Positions 25,839-35,745 of a DNA stretch of 64,000 bases are shown here, one piece after another; the stretch's first letter is position 1; every line of letters begins with the position of its first letter. The stretch is from Tenacibaculum pacificus. Its GTDB lineage: Bacteria; Bacteroidota; Bacteroidia; Flavobacteriales; Flavobacteriaceae. Below the pieces are notes generated by a model. It saw nothing but the letters and a program-made list of their open reading frames with translations. It ran no database searches and had not been told where the DNA came from. The translations under genes were made by a program, and so were the position numbers. Location of the stretch: positions 1,563,001 to 1,627,000 of the forward strand of contig NZ_CP115917.1 in the NCBI RefSeq assembly GCF_027941775.1, read 5' to 3'.

Positions 25839-26288
25839 TTACTTTTCAGCAACAACCTCAAATACGATATCAGCAACAACAGCTCTGTGTAAACGTACAG
25901 CAGCGTTATATTTACCTAATCTTTTTACACTACCTCCAGTAACTTTGATAAATTTCTTATCAATAACAGTACCAGCTTTAGCTAAAGCTTCAGCAACATT
26001 AATGTTGTTTACTGAACCAAATAACTTATCACCAGAACCTACTTTAGAAGTAATTTTGATTTCGTATCCTTTAACAGTTTCAGCTACAGCAGTAGCTTCT
26101 TCTACTAATTTAGCTTCTTTAAAAGCACGTTGCTTTAAGTTTTCAGCTAATACTTTTTTAGCTGAAGAAGTAGCTAATATTGCATATCCTTTAGGAATTA
26201 GGCTATTACGACCATAACCATTCTTAACAGTTACAACATCGTCTTTAAAACCTAAATTTTCTACGTCTTGTTTTAGTATCAATTCCAT
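25839..26288 (-). CDS. rplI: 50S ribosomal protein L9
   Basis: 149 residues. The N-terminal rRNA-binding domain has MELILKQDVENLGFKDDVVTVKNGYGRNSLIPKG in pieces (1-34), then the long connecting helix (about 40-75) and the C-terminal domain ending AVVADIVFEVVAE. Last gene of rpsF-rpsR-rplI, 16 bases after rpsR, as is usual in Flavobacteria. Confidence 0.98.
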   Translation of the reverse strand: MELILKQDVENLGFKDDVVTVKNGYGRNSLIPKGYAILATSSAKKVLAENLKQRAFKEAKLVEEATAVAETVKGYEIKITSKVGSGDKLFGSVNNINVAEALAKAGTVIDKKFIKVTGGSVKRLGKYNAAVRLHRAVVADIVFEVVAEK

Positions 26289-26304
26289 TGTTTCTACTTC
26301 TTTA

Positions 26305-26607
26305 TTATTTTAATAAATCACCAACGTATGGCATTAAAGCTAAGTGACGAGATCTTTTGATAGCTTGAGCCACTTTACGTTGATACTTTAATGATGTTCC
26401 TGTTAAACGTCTTGGTAAAATTTTACCTTGTTCGTTTACTAAATACATTAAGAAGTCAGCATCTTTATAATCGATGTATTTAAAACCGTTCTTTTTAAAA
26501 CGACAGTATTTTGCTTCTTTTTTTGTTTCAATATCAAGAGGAGTTAAGTAACGTACCTCACCTTGCTTACTTCCTTTTGCTTGTTGATCTATAGTTGTTG
26601 ACGCCAT
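26305..26607 (-). CDS. rpsR: 30S ribosomal protein S18
   Basis: 100 residues with a longer, polar N-terminus than the E. coli protein. The core is plain: [43 protein letters not shown]. Binds S6 in the small subunit platform. Lies 3 bases after rpsF. Confidence 0.98.
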   Translation of the reverse strand: MASTTIDQQAKGSKQGEVRYLTPLDIETKKEAKYCRFKKNGFKYIDYKDADFLMYLVNEQGKILPRRLTGTSLKYQRKVAQAIKRSRHLALMPYVGDLLK

Positions 26608-26610
26608 TTC

Positions 26611-26952
26611 TTACTTTTTTGCAGATTTAACACGTTCTCTTCTCTTTTCAGCCCACGCTTCAGCATGCTTGTCTAACCTTACAGTTAAATAACGCATAAC
26701 ACTATCATCTCTTCTGAATTCTAATTCAAAAGGAGCGATTGCATCTCCAGCTACTTTGTAGTCTAATAAGTGGTAAAATCCACTTTTTTTCTTTTCAATT
26801 GGGTAAGCTAATTTTTTTAAGCCCCAATCTTCTTTAGAAATCATTTCTGCACCTTTAGAAAGTAAATAGTCCTCAAACTTTTTTACTGTCTCCTTTATCT
26901 GAGTTTCAGATAAAACGGGATTCAAAATGAAAACAGTTTCGTAATGATTCAT
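26611..26952 (-). CDS. rpsF: 30S ribosomal protein S6
   Basis: 113 residues from ATG 26952; the frame extends 11 codons further up but that part lies at or before the promoter-derived mRNA start. Family sequence begins MNHYETVFILNPVLSE; later DWGLKKLAYPIEKKKSGFY and the YLTVRLDKHAEAWAEKRR tail. Binds 16S rRNA with S18. First gene of the operon. Confidence 0.97.
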   Translation of the reverse strand: MNHYETVFILNPVLSETQIKETVKKFEDYLLSKGAEMISKEDWGLKKLAYPIEKKKSGFYHLLDYKVAGDAIAPFELEFRRDDSVMRYLTVRLDKHAEAWAEKRRERVKSAKK

Positions 26953-26982
26953 AATTGAATTGTTTAAATTTTTATAAGTCTG

Positions 26983-27013
26983 CAAATGTAGTGTTTTTTA
27001 ATCCCCTTAACAA
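26983..27013 (-). promoter_or_regulatory. Bacteroidota-type promoter of rpsF
   Basis: On the minus strand TTG (27011-27013), a 20-base spacer and TACATTTG (26983-26990). Transcription would start near 26977, about 25 bases before the rpsF ATG at 26952. Confidence 0.75.
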
Positions 27014-27205
27014 ACTCTTACTCATAAAAATAAAAGCTATTTTTATGTAAATTTAGCGTTACCTTTTTATTATTCTTATTTACTAGCTGTAAAACAAGCT
27101 TTTTTTCAATTTTAAATTGATGTGAAACATTTGTTATGAAAATTTGCTCAGTAAAATTCTTTAGACTATTTTTATTATGAAACAGCAAAATAAAGATATA
27201 AGTAT

Positions 27206-29422
27206 ATGAGTTATAATGCAACGATAGAAGAAGAAAATAAAGAAATAGCCCACAGATATAAAAATTTATTAAAAGGAACCTATCAAACATTATCCGAAGA
27301 AGATAAAAAACTGATTCGTAAAGCTTTTGACATTGCTGTTGAAGCACATTCCAAGCAACGCCGAAAAACAGGAGAACCTTATATTTTTCATCCAATAGCA
27401 GTTGCAAAAATTGTTGCCGATGAAATTGGACTAGGTGCTACCTCTATTGCCGCAGCACTTCTTCATGATGTTGTTGAAGATACGCACTATACTATTGATG
27501 ATATGGAACGCCTATTTGGTGAAAACATAGCCCGTATTGTTAGTGGACTTACTAAAATATCAAACCTAAAAAAAGAACAAGACTATTCTATACAGGCTGA
27601 AAATTTCAGAAAAATGTTACTTACTTTACATGATGATGTACGAGTAATTCTAATAAAAATAGCCGACCGTTTACATAATATGCAAACAATGGATGCAATG
27701 CCTGGCTATAAACAAGTTAAAATTGCTTCTGAAACTTTATATATTTATGCTCCTTTAGCACATCGCTTAGGTTTATATAATATTAAAACAGAATTAGAAG
27801 ATTTAGGTTTAAAATATACCGAACCTGAAGTTTATAATGACATTTTAATCAAAATTAAAGACAGCAAAGAAGAACAACAAAAATATATTGACAGCTTTAC
27901 AGGTACTTTAAAAGAAGCTTTAGATAAAGAAGGTTTTAAATATAACATTAAAGGACGTTTTAAATCCATTTATTCTATCCGAAGAAAAATGAGAAAACAA
28001 AACGTAACTTTTGAAGAGGTATATGATAAGTTTGCTATTCGAATTATTTATGAACCAACTTCTACGGATGAAAAATTTGATGCTTGGAAAATATATTCGA
28101 TTGCAACTGATTTCTTTAAACCAAATCCTGCTCGTTTGCGCGATTGGATTTCGCAACCAAAATCAACAGGATACGAAGCCTTGCACATTACCGTTATGGG
28201 ACCGCAAGCAAAATGGGTAGAAGTACAAGTTCGTTCTGAAAGAATGGATGAAATTGCTGAAAAAGGATACGCAGCACATTTTAAATATAAACAAGGTGCA
28301 ATAAAAGAAAATGGGCTTGAAGGCTGGTTAAATCGTTTAAAAGAAACACTGGAAAATCAAAGTATCAATGCTGTAGATTTTGTAGAAGATTTTAAACTTA
28401 ATTTATATGCCAAAGAAATATATGTATTCACACCTAAAGGAGATTTAAAATCACTTCCTAAAGAAGCATCAGCATTAGATTTTGCTTTTGCTGTACATAC
28501 AGATGTGGGTTTAAAATGCCGAGGCGCAAAGGTAAACGGAAAATTAGTTCCTTTAAGTTACACTCTTAAAAGCGGTGATCAAGTAGCAGTACTTACTGCA
28601 ACAAATAATAAACCAAATATACGTTGGCTTGATTTTGTTATTACAGCAAGAGCACGTACTAAAATTAAGTCAGCCTTAAAAGCCGAAGAAAAAATTATTG
28701 CTGAAGAAGGAAAAGCTATTTTAATTAGAAAACTACGTCACTTAAAACTTGGGTCTGATGAAAAAATAATTAATGAACTTGCTAATTATTTCGAATTAAA
28801 AACAAGCTTTGATTTATTTTTTAGAGTTGGTAATGGTGCTATTGATAACACAAAATTAAAAGAATTTGTTGCACAAAGAAGTGGGCTTATTATGGGCTTT
28901 ATCAAAAATACTTTTCGCCGTTCTTCTTCCAAAGATGTATCAGAAAAGGAAGAAGTTAACCACAAATACGATGCAATTGTATTTGGAAAAGACGAACAAA
29001 CACTCGATTATAAGTTATCAAAATGCTGTACTCCTATTGCTGGTGATAAAATTTTTGGATTTACAACTATTGGAGAAGGTATTAAAATACATAAAAATAA
29101 TTGTCCTAATGCCATTTCATTACAATCTAATTATGCATACAGAATTATGCCTGCAAAATGGATTGATTCTACCAAACAAGAATTTACTGCTATTTTACAC
29201 TTATCAGGTATTGATAATAAAGGAATTATAAATAACCTTACACGTATTATTTCTAATAGTATGGATGTTTTCATACATAGTATAAATATTGCAGGATCTG
29301 AAGGTGTTTTTGATGGTAAAATATCTTTAAGTATTAAAAATAAAGTACAGCTAAATAAAATAATTGATGCTATGAAAAAAATAGAAGGAATACAAAAAGT
29401 AGAACGTGTTAACACATTATAA
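27206..29422 (+). CDS. RelA/SpoT bifunctional (p)ppGpp synthetase/hydrolase
   Basis: 738 residues. HD hydrolase domain (about 35-180): RRKTGEPYIFHPIAVA, LLHDVVEDT, IADRLHNMQTM, all metal-binding motifs kept, so hydrolysis is likely. Synthetase domain (about 230-365): KSIYSIRRKMRKQ, KSTGYEALHITV, VEVQVRSERMDEIAEKGYAAHFKYK. TGS domain (about 400-465): YVFTPKGDLKSLP. A zinc-finger-like segment with KCCTPI follows, and a C-terminal ACT domain (about 660-735). It makes and removes the starvation alarmone. A short upstream frame overlaps its ATG as ATGA. Confidence 0.96.
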   Translation: MSYNATIEEENKEIAHRYKNLLKGTYQTLSEEDKKLIRKAFDIAVEAHSKQRRKTGEPYIFHPIAVAKIVADEIGLGATSIAAALLHDVVEDTHYTIDDMERLFGENIARIVSGLTKISNLKKEQDYSIQAENFRKMLLTLHDDVRVILIKIADRLHNMQTMDAMPGYKQVKIASETLYIYAPLAHRLGLYNIKTELEDLGLKYTEPEVYNDILIKIKDSKEEQQKYIDSFTGTLKEALDKEGFKYNIKGRFKSIYSIRRKMRKQNVTFEEVYDKFAIRIIYEPTSTDEKFDAWKIYSIATDFFKPNPARLRDWISQPKSTGYEALHITVMGPQAKWVEVQVRSERMDEIAEKGYAAHFKYKQGAIKENGLEGWLNRLKETLENQSINAVDFVEDFKLNLYAKEIYVFTPKGDLKSLPKEASALDFAFAVHTDVGLKCRGAKVNGKLVPLSYTLKSGDQVAVLTATNNKPNIRWLDFVITARARTKIKSALKAEEKIIAEEGKAILIRKLRHLKLGSDEKIINELANYFELKTSFDLFFRVGNGAIDNTKLKEFVAQRSGLIMGFIKNTFRRSSSKDVSEKEEVNHKYDAIVFGKDEQTLDYKLSKCCTPIAGDKIFGFTTIGEGIKIHKNNCPNAISLQSNYAYRIMPAKWIDSTKQEFTAILHLSGIDNKGIINNLTRIISNSMDVFIHSINIAGSEGVFDGKISLSIKNKVQLNKIIDAMKKIEGIQKVERVNTL

Positions 29423-29423
29423 A

Positions 29424-29452
29424 TATCATTTTAATGATACTTCTTTTTTTAT
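29424..29452 (+). terminator. Weak hairpin with T-run after the RelA/SpoT gene
   Basis: TATCAT, loop TTTA, ATGATA, then CTTCTTTTTT. The stem is short and AT-only, so read-through into the fur-like gene is possible. Confidence 0.4.
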
Positions 29453-29465
29453 CAATAAATAACTG

Positions 29466-29473
29466 TAAATTTG
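29466..29473 (+). promoter_or_regulatory. -7 box (TAAATTTG) for the Fur-family gene
   Basis: Exact TAnnTTTG match 25 bases before the ATG at 29499. No clear TTG at the expected spacing. Confidence 0.4.
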
Positions 29474-29498
29474 TCCGTCCGTAAATTTTTAAATCATA

Positions 29499-29948
29499 AT
29501 GAGTAATTCAGTCGAAAATCAAGAAATTGTAAAAAAAGTTTTTACTACTTTTTTAGAAGAAAACAAGCATCGTAAAACACCTGAGCGATATGCTATTTTA
29601 CAAGAAATATATGTAGCTGAGGAGCATTTTGATATAGAATCATTATATATTAAAATGAAAAACAAGAATTATCGTGTAAGTAGAGCAACACTTTATAATA
29701 CGATAGACTTGCTTTTAGACTGTGGATTGGTTCGTAAACATCAATTTGATGGACAATCAATGGCGCGCTATGAAAAAAGTTATTTCGATAAGAATCATGA
29801 TCATTTAATAATGACAGACTCTGGAGAAGTAAAAGAATTTTGCGATCCAAGAATTCAAATTATCAAAAAAACAATAGAAGAAGTTTTTGATATTGATATT
29901 CACAACCACTCTCTTTATTTCTACGGAACAAAAAGAAAAACAAAATAA
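29499..29948 (+). CDS. Fur-family transcriptional regulator
   Basis: 149 residues. Winged helix (about 20-90) with [24 protein letters not shown] and [23 protein letters not shown]; regulatory metal site around [18 protein letters not shown] (about 101-118). Only one Cys is present, so the structural CxxC zinc sites of Fur/PerR/Zur are absent. The target metal cannot be told from sequence. It precedes purA by 29 bases and may be cotranscribed. Confidence 0.9.
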   Translation: MSNSVENQEIVKKVFTTFLEENKHRKTPERYAILQEIYVAEEHFDIESLYIKMKNKNYRVSRATLYNTIDLLLDCGLVRKHQFDGQSMARYEKSYFDKNHDHLIMTDSGEVKEFCDPRIQIIKKTIEEVFDIDIHNHSLYFYGTKRKTK

Positions 29949-29977
29949 CAACACAAATACACTTAATAACACACTAA

Positions 29978-31249
29978 ATGGCAGTAGATTTATTACTCGG
30001 ATTACAATGGGGAGACGAGGGAAAAGGTAAAATCGTAGATGTTTTAACAGGAGATTACGATATTATTGCAAGATTTCAAGGAGGACCAAACGCAGGTCAT
30101 ACATTAATTTTTGACGGTACCAAACATGTTTTACACACAATTCCTTCTGGAATTTTTCATAAAACCGCTTTAAATGTAGTTGGTAATGGTGTAGTAATCG
30201 ACCCTGTTATCTTTAAAAAAGAATTAGAAAATTTAGATACTCATAAAGTTGATTATACTTCTAAATTATTAATTTCTAGAAAAGCTCACTTAATATTACC
30301 TACTCACAGGTTATTAGATGCGGCTTCTGAAACTTCAAAAGGAAAAGCTAAAATTGGTTCTACTTTAAAAGGAATTGGTCCTACTTACATGGATAAAACC
30401 GGTAGAAACGGAATGCGTGTTGGAGATTTAGAATTAGATAACTGGAAAGATAAGTACAGAGCTTTAACTGAAAAGCATTTAAGTATGCTTAGCTTTTTTG
30501 ATGTTCAAGTAGAATATGATTTAGACGAATTAGAGGCTGAATTTGACTTAGGTATCGAAAAATTAAGAACACTTCAATTTATAGATTCTGAAGAGTTTTT
30601 AAACAGCGCAATAAAAGAAGGAAAAACAATATTAGCTGAAGGAGCTCAAGGTTCTTTATTAGATATTGATTTTGGAACGTATCCGTTTGTAACATCTTCT
30701 AACACAACTGCCGCTGGTGCTTGTACTGGTTTAGGTATTGCTCCTAACAGAATTGGAGATGTATTCGGAATATTCAAAGCTTACACTACTCGTGTTGGTT
30801 CTGGTCCTTTTCCTACTGAATTATTTGATGAAGATGGTGCTGAAATGGCTAAAGTTGGTCATGAATTTGGAGCAACAACTGGTCGTGCAAGAAGATGCGG
30901 ATGGTTAGATTTAGTTGCTTTAAAATATGCAGTTGATGTAAACGGAGTTACTAAGTTAATGATGATGAAAGGAGATGTTCTTTCAGGATTTGACACTTTA
31001 AAAATCTGTACTTCTTACAATTATAAAGGAGAAGAAATTACTCATTTACCTTATAACATTGAACCTGAAAATGTAACTGTAAACTATACAGAGTTTAAAG
31101 GATGGGAAGATGATTTAACTAAAATGACTACTGCTGATCAGTTACCTCAAAACTTATTGGACTATGTTGCTTTTATTGAAAAAGAAACTGGTGTTCCTGT
31201 AACGGTTGTATCTGTAGGTCCAGATAGGTTACAAACAATTAATAGATAA
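29978..31249 (+). CDS. purA: Adenylosuccinate synthetase
   Basis: 423 residues. Catalyses IMP plus aspartate plus GTP to adenylosuccinate. Seen: the GTP loop and catalytic Asp/His in LLGLQWGDEGKGKIVD (6-21) and GPNAGHT (about 39-45), IGSTLKGIGPTYMDK, ILAEGAQGSLLDIDFGTYPFVT split across about 222-243, and VGSGPFPTE; C-terminal GRARRCGWLDLVAL. Standard length, followed by a strong terminator. Confidence 0.97.
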   Translation: MAVDLLLGLQWGDEGKGKIVDVLTGDYDIIARFQGGPNAGHTLIFDGTKHVLHTIPSGIFHKTALNVVGNGVVIDPVIFKKELENLDTHKVDYTSKLLISRKAHLILPTHRLLDAASETSKGKAKIGSTLKGIGPTYMDKTGRNGMRVGDLELDNWKDKYRALTEKHLSMLSFFDVQVEYDLDELEAEFDLGIEKLRTLQFIDSEEFLNSAIKEGKTILAEGAQGSLLDIDFGTYPFVTSSNTTAAGACTGLGIAPNRIGDVFGIFKAYTTRVGSGPFPTELFDEDGAEMAKVGHEFGATTGRARRCGWLDLVALKYAVDVNGVTKLMMMKGDVLSGFDTLKICTSYNYKGEEITHLPYNIEPENVTVNYTEFKGWEDDLTKMTTADQLPQNLLDYVAFIEKETGVPVTVVSVGPDRLQTINR

Positions 31250-31268
31250 ATTTATTTTTATTTTATAT

Positions 31269-31301
31269 AAAAAGCCTTCATCTTTGATGAAGGCTTTTTT
31301 G
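31269..31301 (+). terminator. Intrinsic terminator of purA
   Basis: Stem AAAAGCCTTCATC, loop TTT, GATGAAGGCTTTT with following T residues. It could also serve the convergent decarboxylase gene. Confidence 0.88.
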
Positions 31302-31322
31302 TTTTTGATATAGTATTGAAAT

Positions 31323-32753
31323 TTATTTTTCTGATAAAATTTCTTGCCCAAATTTATGACATAATTCTAATGTTTCATTTATATGATCAATCGTTGTTTT
31401 AGGATTGATTAAACACATTCGTAAAACTACTTGTTTATTCAAAATAGTGGTTACTAAAAATGCTTCTTTAGAATCCATTATTTTTTTAGAAATCTGATTA
31501 TTTAACGCATCAATTTCTTTTTCTGATAAATTTACTCCAATCGGATTATATCTGAAATTGATAATAGCTAAGGTTGCAGGAGAAACAATTTCCCAATCTC
31601 TACTTTTACGCAGAACTTTTTCAACGGTATCAGCTAAATCAATATTATAAGTTACAGCAGCTTTAAAAGTATCTAATCCGTATGTTTTTATCGACATATA
31701 AAACTTTAACGCTCTAAAACGACGCGTTAATTGAATTCCATAATCATAAAAATTTATTTCAGATTCATTTCCTTCAATATCACGTAAATATTCTGGTTTT
31801 TCGCTAAAAGTACCGCTTAACCAAGAAGAATCTTTTACCAATAAACAGCCTATTTCGTAAGGTTGATAAAACCATTTATGCGGATCTACTGTTAAGGAAT
31901 CGGCTCTTTCTATTCCTCGTAATGCTTTTGCGCCTTTTTTTGATAAAATAGCAGCTCCACCATAAGCTCCATCAATATGAAACCATAAATTTTCAGCTTC
32001 ACAAATATCAGCAATATCATCTAACGGATCAACAGTTCCTGTGTTTGTTGTTCCTGCTGATGCTATAAAACAAAAGGGATGCAAACCTTCTAAACGATCT
32101 TTAGCTATCGCATTTTTTAATTTATTGATGCTTATTCTAAATTCAATATCCGTAGGTAAAATACGAATTTGTTCTTTTTTAAATCCTAATACACGAATCG
32201 CTTTAATATTAGAAGAATGCGCCTGATCTGATAAATAAATAACAGCTTTCGAAAAATCATCACCACATTTTATACGTCGAGCTGTTGCCAAAGCAGTTAA
32301 ATTTGCCATAGAACCACCACTTGTAAAAATCCCTCCTCCTTTTTCAACAGGAAAATCATACATTTTTAACAACCAATTCATTGTTACTATTTCTAATTCC
32401 GCAGCAGCAGGAGAAACTACCCATCCACCTGAAAAAATATTGAATCCTGTTGCTAAACTATCTGCCATTGTACTGATAAAATTACTTGGTCCAGGTACAA
32501 AAGAATATGCTTTTGGATGAGAAATAACCGTACTATTCGGAATTACATTATCAATTACAAAATCTAAAACATCATTTGCTTTCATACCTTTATCAGGTGC
32601 TTCTTGCAAAAATAAATGATCCATTTCTTTACGTGTAGCTGAAGTTACGGGTTTTTTATCTTCTAAAGTATCCCAATGTTCAGCTATTAGATCTACTATC
32701 TTATAACCATAAGATTTCATTTTTTCTAAGGATAAATCAAAATGAGCGCTCAT
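31323..32753 (-). CDS. PLP-dependent group II (aromatic-L-amino-acid type) decarboxylase
   Basis: 476 residues, pyridoxal-dependent decarboxylase family. Features: HPKAYSFVPGPSNFISTMAD at about 79-98, FTSGGSMANLTALATAR (PLP phosphate region, about 141-157), WFHIDGAYGGAAILS (about 253-267), and the PLP lysine in LTVDPHKWFYQPYE (about residue 293). Decarboxylates an aromatic or related amino acid; the actual substrate is not evident. It is a single gene divergent from the OstA-like gene. Confidence 0.88.
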   Translation of the reverse strand: MSAHFDLSLEKMKSYGYKIVDLIAEHWDTLEDKKPVTSATRKEMDHLFLQEAPDKGMKANDVLDFVIDNVIPNSTVISHPKAYSFVPGPSNFISTMADSLATGFNIFSGGWVVSPAAAELEIVTMNWLLKMYDFPVEKGGGIFTSGGSMANLTALATARRIKCGDDFSKAVIYLSDQAHSSNIKAIRVLGFKKEQIRILPTDIEFRISINKLKNAIAKDRLEGLHPFCFIASAGTTNTGTVDPLDDIADICEAENLWFHIDGAYGGAAILSKKGAKALRGIERADSLTVDPHKWFYQPYEIGCLLVKDSSWLSGTFSEKPEYLRDIEGNESEINFYDYGIQLTRRFRALKFYMSIKTYGLDTFKAAVTYNIDLADTVEKVLRKSRDWEIVSPATLAIINFRYNPIGVNLSEKEIDALNNQISKKIMDSKEAFLVTTILNKQVVLRMCLINPKTTIDHINETLELCHKFGQEILSEK

Positions 32754-32892
32754 ATATGTATGTTTTTTATTATTTCCGCAAAATTAACCTTTAAATAGAC
32801 GCATACTTTGTTTTTCTTCGGATAATTTTATTGATTTATTAAGAAAGATAGCCCATTCTTTTCATTATTTTTGCTAGCTAAACATTATCAAT

Positions 32893-34554
32893 TTGAAAAA
32901 GTTATTTCTTTTAAGTTTTTTACTACTATCAATCGGAAGTTTTTCTCAATCAAAAAAAATTAAAATACTTTCTACGCAGTTAAGTACTGCTGATGAAGAA
33001 AAATATCCTGGCGCAACCATACTTATAGGTAACGTAAAAATGGAGCATGAAGGTGCTACTTTAGATTGTAAAAGGGCATTACTTTATCAAAAAGAAAACA
33101 TATTTAAAGCCTTAGGTGAGGTTGTTATTGAGCAAGGAGATAGTATTATTCAATACAGTGATTTTACTATTTATAACGGTAATACTAAAAAAGCCACCTC
33201 TTGGGGAAATGTTGAAATTAATGATAAAGAAATGAAGCTTAGTACTGATACACTTCATTTTGATAGAAAAGAACAAGTTCTATATTACCCTAACGGAGGA
33301 ACTATTCGTGATAAAAAAAATGTACTAAAAAGTATTAGAGGTTCTTATTTTTTGAAGGATAAAAAATTTACTGCAAAATCAAAAGTAACAGTTGTTAATC
33401 CTGAAAGTAACTTAGAATCCAATCATTTAGATTATTATACAAACTCAAATTTAGCCTATTTATACGGACCAAGTACCATCACTAATTTAAAAGATAGTAC
33501 AAAAGTTTATTGTGAAAAAGGTTTTTACAATACAAATACTGATGTAGCTTATTTTGTAAAAAATGCCAAGTTATTTTTAAAAGAACGCACCATTTCTGCT
33601 GATAGTTTATATTATGATAAACGCCAAGGTTTCGCTTCTGCAACAAAAAATATCAAAGTAATTGATACACTTCAAAAAATGATTACCAAAGGTAATTATG
33701 CCGAATTATACGAAAAGAAAGATTCTCTTTTTATTATTAATAGAGCTGTTGCTATTACCTTGCTTGATAAAGATTCAATGTATGTTGCTGGTGATAAAAT
33801 TTTATTAACAGGTAAAACAGATAAAAGAATTGTTCGAATTTTTAACAATGTGAAAATTTTTAAAACCGATTTACAAGGAAAATGTGATTCTATTCATACA
33901 AGCCAAACTACAGGACTTACTAGAATGTTTAAAAATCCTATTTTATGGTCGGGGGAAAATCAAATTACAGGTGATAGCATTCAAATATTGACAGATAAAA
34001 AAACCAGTAAACTTGATTCTTTAAAAATATTAAAAAATGCCTTTATGATTCAAAAAGATTCTTTATCCGAAGATGATTTTAATCAAATTAAAGGAAGAAA
34101 TATTTATGGTAAGTTCGAAAATAATGATTTAAGAACCATGCTTGTTAAAGGAAATGCAGAATCTTTATATTATAATAGAAATGAAGATTCTAAGAAAATG
34201 GAGACTGTTACAAAAGAAATTGCCAGTGATATCGAGTTTACCTTAGTTAAAAATAATATTACAGAAACAAAATATTTTAAACAATCCGAAGGAAAAACAT
34301 TTCCTCCTTCTGAATTTCCTTCCGAAGAAAAAAAATTCAAAGGTTTTATTTGGAGAAGCGATGAGCAACCTTTAACTGTTGAAGATATTTTCAAAAAAGA
34401 TAAAGTTAGAAGCCTTCCTCCTATCAAAAAAAATGATGCAGCTGTAAAGAAAGTAAGAAAAAAATATCTAAAAGAAAGCTTAAAAAAGAGAACTGGAAGA
34501 TCTGAAAAAAACACAAATTCAAGAAAAAGAAACCCTAAAGGCGGAGAAAGATAA
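32893..34554 (+). CDS. OstA-like (LptA-domain) exported protein
   Basis: 553 residues beginning at TTG, chosen because it gives a clean signal peptide (KKLFLLSFLLLSIGSFSQ). Residues about 25-190 resemble the OstA/LptA jelly-roll of lipopolysaccharide transport proteins (GATILIGNVKMEHEGATLDC, ALGEVVIEQGDSIIQYSD). Repeats of the same beta type continue to about 400. The C-terminal 40 residues are very basic. A role in moving lipopolysaccharide through the periplasm is inferred from the domain. It ends 12 bases before the aminotransferase gene. Confidence 0.85.
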   Translation: MKKLFLLSFLLLSIGSFSQSKKIKILSTQLSTADEEKYPGATILIGNVKMEHEGATLDCKRALLYQKENIFKALGEVVIEQGDSIIQYSDFTIYNGNTKKATSWGNVEINDKEMKLSTDTLHFDRKEQVLYYPNGGTIRDKKNVLKSIRGSYFLKDKKFTAKSKVTVVNPESNLESNHLDYYTNSNLAYLYGPSTITNLKDSTKVYCEKGFYNTNTDVAYFVKNAKLFLKERTISADSLYYDKRQGFASATKNIKVIDTLQKMITKGNYAELYEKKDSLFIINRAVAITLLDKDSMYVAGDKILLTGKTDKRIVRIFNNVKIFKTDLQGKCDSIHTSQTTGLTRMFKNPILWSGENQITGDSIQILTDKKTSKLDSLKILKNAFMIQKDSLSEDDFNQIKGRNIYGKFENNDLRTMLVKGNAESLYYNRNEDSKKMETVTKEIASDIEFTLVKNNITETKYFKQSEGKTFPPSEFPSEEKKFKGFIWRSDEQPLTVEDIFKKDKVRSLPPIKKNDAAVKKVRKKYLKESLKKRTGRSEKNTNSRKRNPKGGER

Positions 34555-34566
34555 AATATATATAAA

Positions 34567-35745
34567 GTGAAAAACGATTTTTTAAAATACCAAGGACAGA
34601 CCACACCACACCCTTTAGCTATTGAAATTTCTCATGCTAGTGGTAGCTATATTTACGATAGTAAAGGTAAAAAAATGTTAGATTTTGTAGCAGGAGTTTC
34701 TGCAAACAGCCTTGGACATAATCACCCAAAAGTTACTGAAGCTATAAAAAAACAGCTAGATAATTATACACATGTTATGGTTTATGGCGAGTTTATTCAA
34801 AAACCACAGCTAGAATTATGTAAAGCTTTAGCAAATACACTTCCTGAAAATTTATCTGCTGTTTATTTAGTCAATTCAGGTACTGAAGCTACCGAAGGAG
34901 CTTTAAAATTAGCCAAACGTTTTACTGATAGAGCTGAAATTATTGCTGCAAAAAATGGATATCACGGAAATACACAAGGGGCTATGAGCGTTTGTGGCGC
35001 TGAGGAACAAAATCGTGCTTTTCGTCCTTTAATTCCTGGTGTTAAATTTATTGAATTTAATAATGAAATAGATTTAGAAAAAATCACTACAAAAACAGCA
35101 GGTGTTATTTTAGAAACTATTCAAGGTGGCGCTGGTTTTATCGAACCTAAAAATAATTATTTATCCAAAGTAAAAAAACGTTGTGAAGAAGTTGGAGCAT
35201 TGTTAATTTTAGATGAAATTCAAACAGGTGTTGGACGTACTGGAAAATTTTGGGGGTTTGAAAACTATAATATGACTCCTGATATCATCATAACAGGAAA
35301 AGGTTTAGGCGGAGGAATGCCTATTGGCGCTTTTATTGCTTCTTTTGATGTAATGAGCTGTTTAAAAGAAAATCCTAAATTAGGTCATATTACTACTTTT
35401 GGTGGGCATCCAATAATTGCTAGTGCAGGATTAGCAACTGTAACAGAAATTACAACAACAAATATTATTGAAGAAACTATAAGAAAAGAAAAGCTTATTA
35501 GAAATAATTTTAAAAATCAAAAAGCGATTAAAGAAATACGAGGAAGAGGTTTAATGCTTGCTTTAATTGTTGATTCTCCTGAAATAGCTTCAAAAATAAT
35601 TCTTAACTGTTTGGATAAAGGCTTGATTTTATTTTGGTTACTTTTTGAAGGAAGTGCTATAAGAATCACACCTCCATTAACAATTTCAGATGAAGAAATT
35701 AATGAAGGATGTGCTCTTATTATAAATGAATTTAATAATCTTTAA
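34567..35745 (+). CDS. Class-III aminotransferase (ornithine/acetylornithine type)
   Basis: 392 residues with a GTG start 12 bases after the OstA-like gene. PLP fold-I class III: DFVAGVSANSLGHNHPKV, YLVNSGTEATEGALKLAKR (about 99-117), AAKNGYHGNTQGAMS, the LILDEIQTGVGRTGKFWGFE motif (about 216-235), the PLP lysine in IITGKGLGGGMPIGAF (about 246), and TTFGGHPI. Transfers an omega-amino group; the specific substrate is not clear. The stop codon overlaps that of ilvA on the other strand. Confidence 0.88.
   Translation: MKNDFLKYQGQTTPHPLAIEISHASGSYIYDSKGKKMLDFVAGVSANSLGHNHPKVTEAIKKQLDNYTHVMVYGEFIQKPQLELCKALANTLPENLSAVYLVNSGTEATEGALKLAKRFTDRAEIIAAKNGYHGNTQGAMSVCGAEEQNRAFRPLIPGVKFIEFNNEIDLEKITTKTAGVILETIQGGAGFIEPKNNYLSKVKKRCEEVGALLILDEIQTGVGRTGKFWGFENYNMTPDIIITGKGLGGGMPIGAFIASFDVMSCLKENPKLGHITTFGGHPIIASAGLATVTEITTTNIIEETIRKEKLIRNNFKNQKAIKEIRGRGLMLALIVDSPEIASKIILNCLDKGLILFWLLFEGSAIRITPPLTISDEEINEGCALIINEFNNL

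Noticed and set aside
27018..27407. Minus-strand open frame over the start of the RelA/SpoT gene
   Set aside because: It is the shadow of the RelA/SpoT coding region plus AT-rich leader; no ribosome-binding site or family match.
34170..34604. Minus-strand 144-codon frame
   Set aside because: Antisense to the OstA-like gene; its hydrophobic composition is what antisense of Lys/Glu-rich coding gives.
35742..35745. Overlapping stop codons of the aminotransferase gene and ilvA
   Set aside because: Tail-to-tail overlap of 4 bases is common in compact genomes and needs no special explanation.
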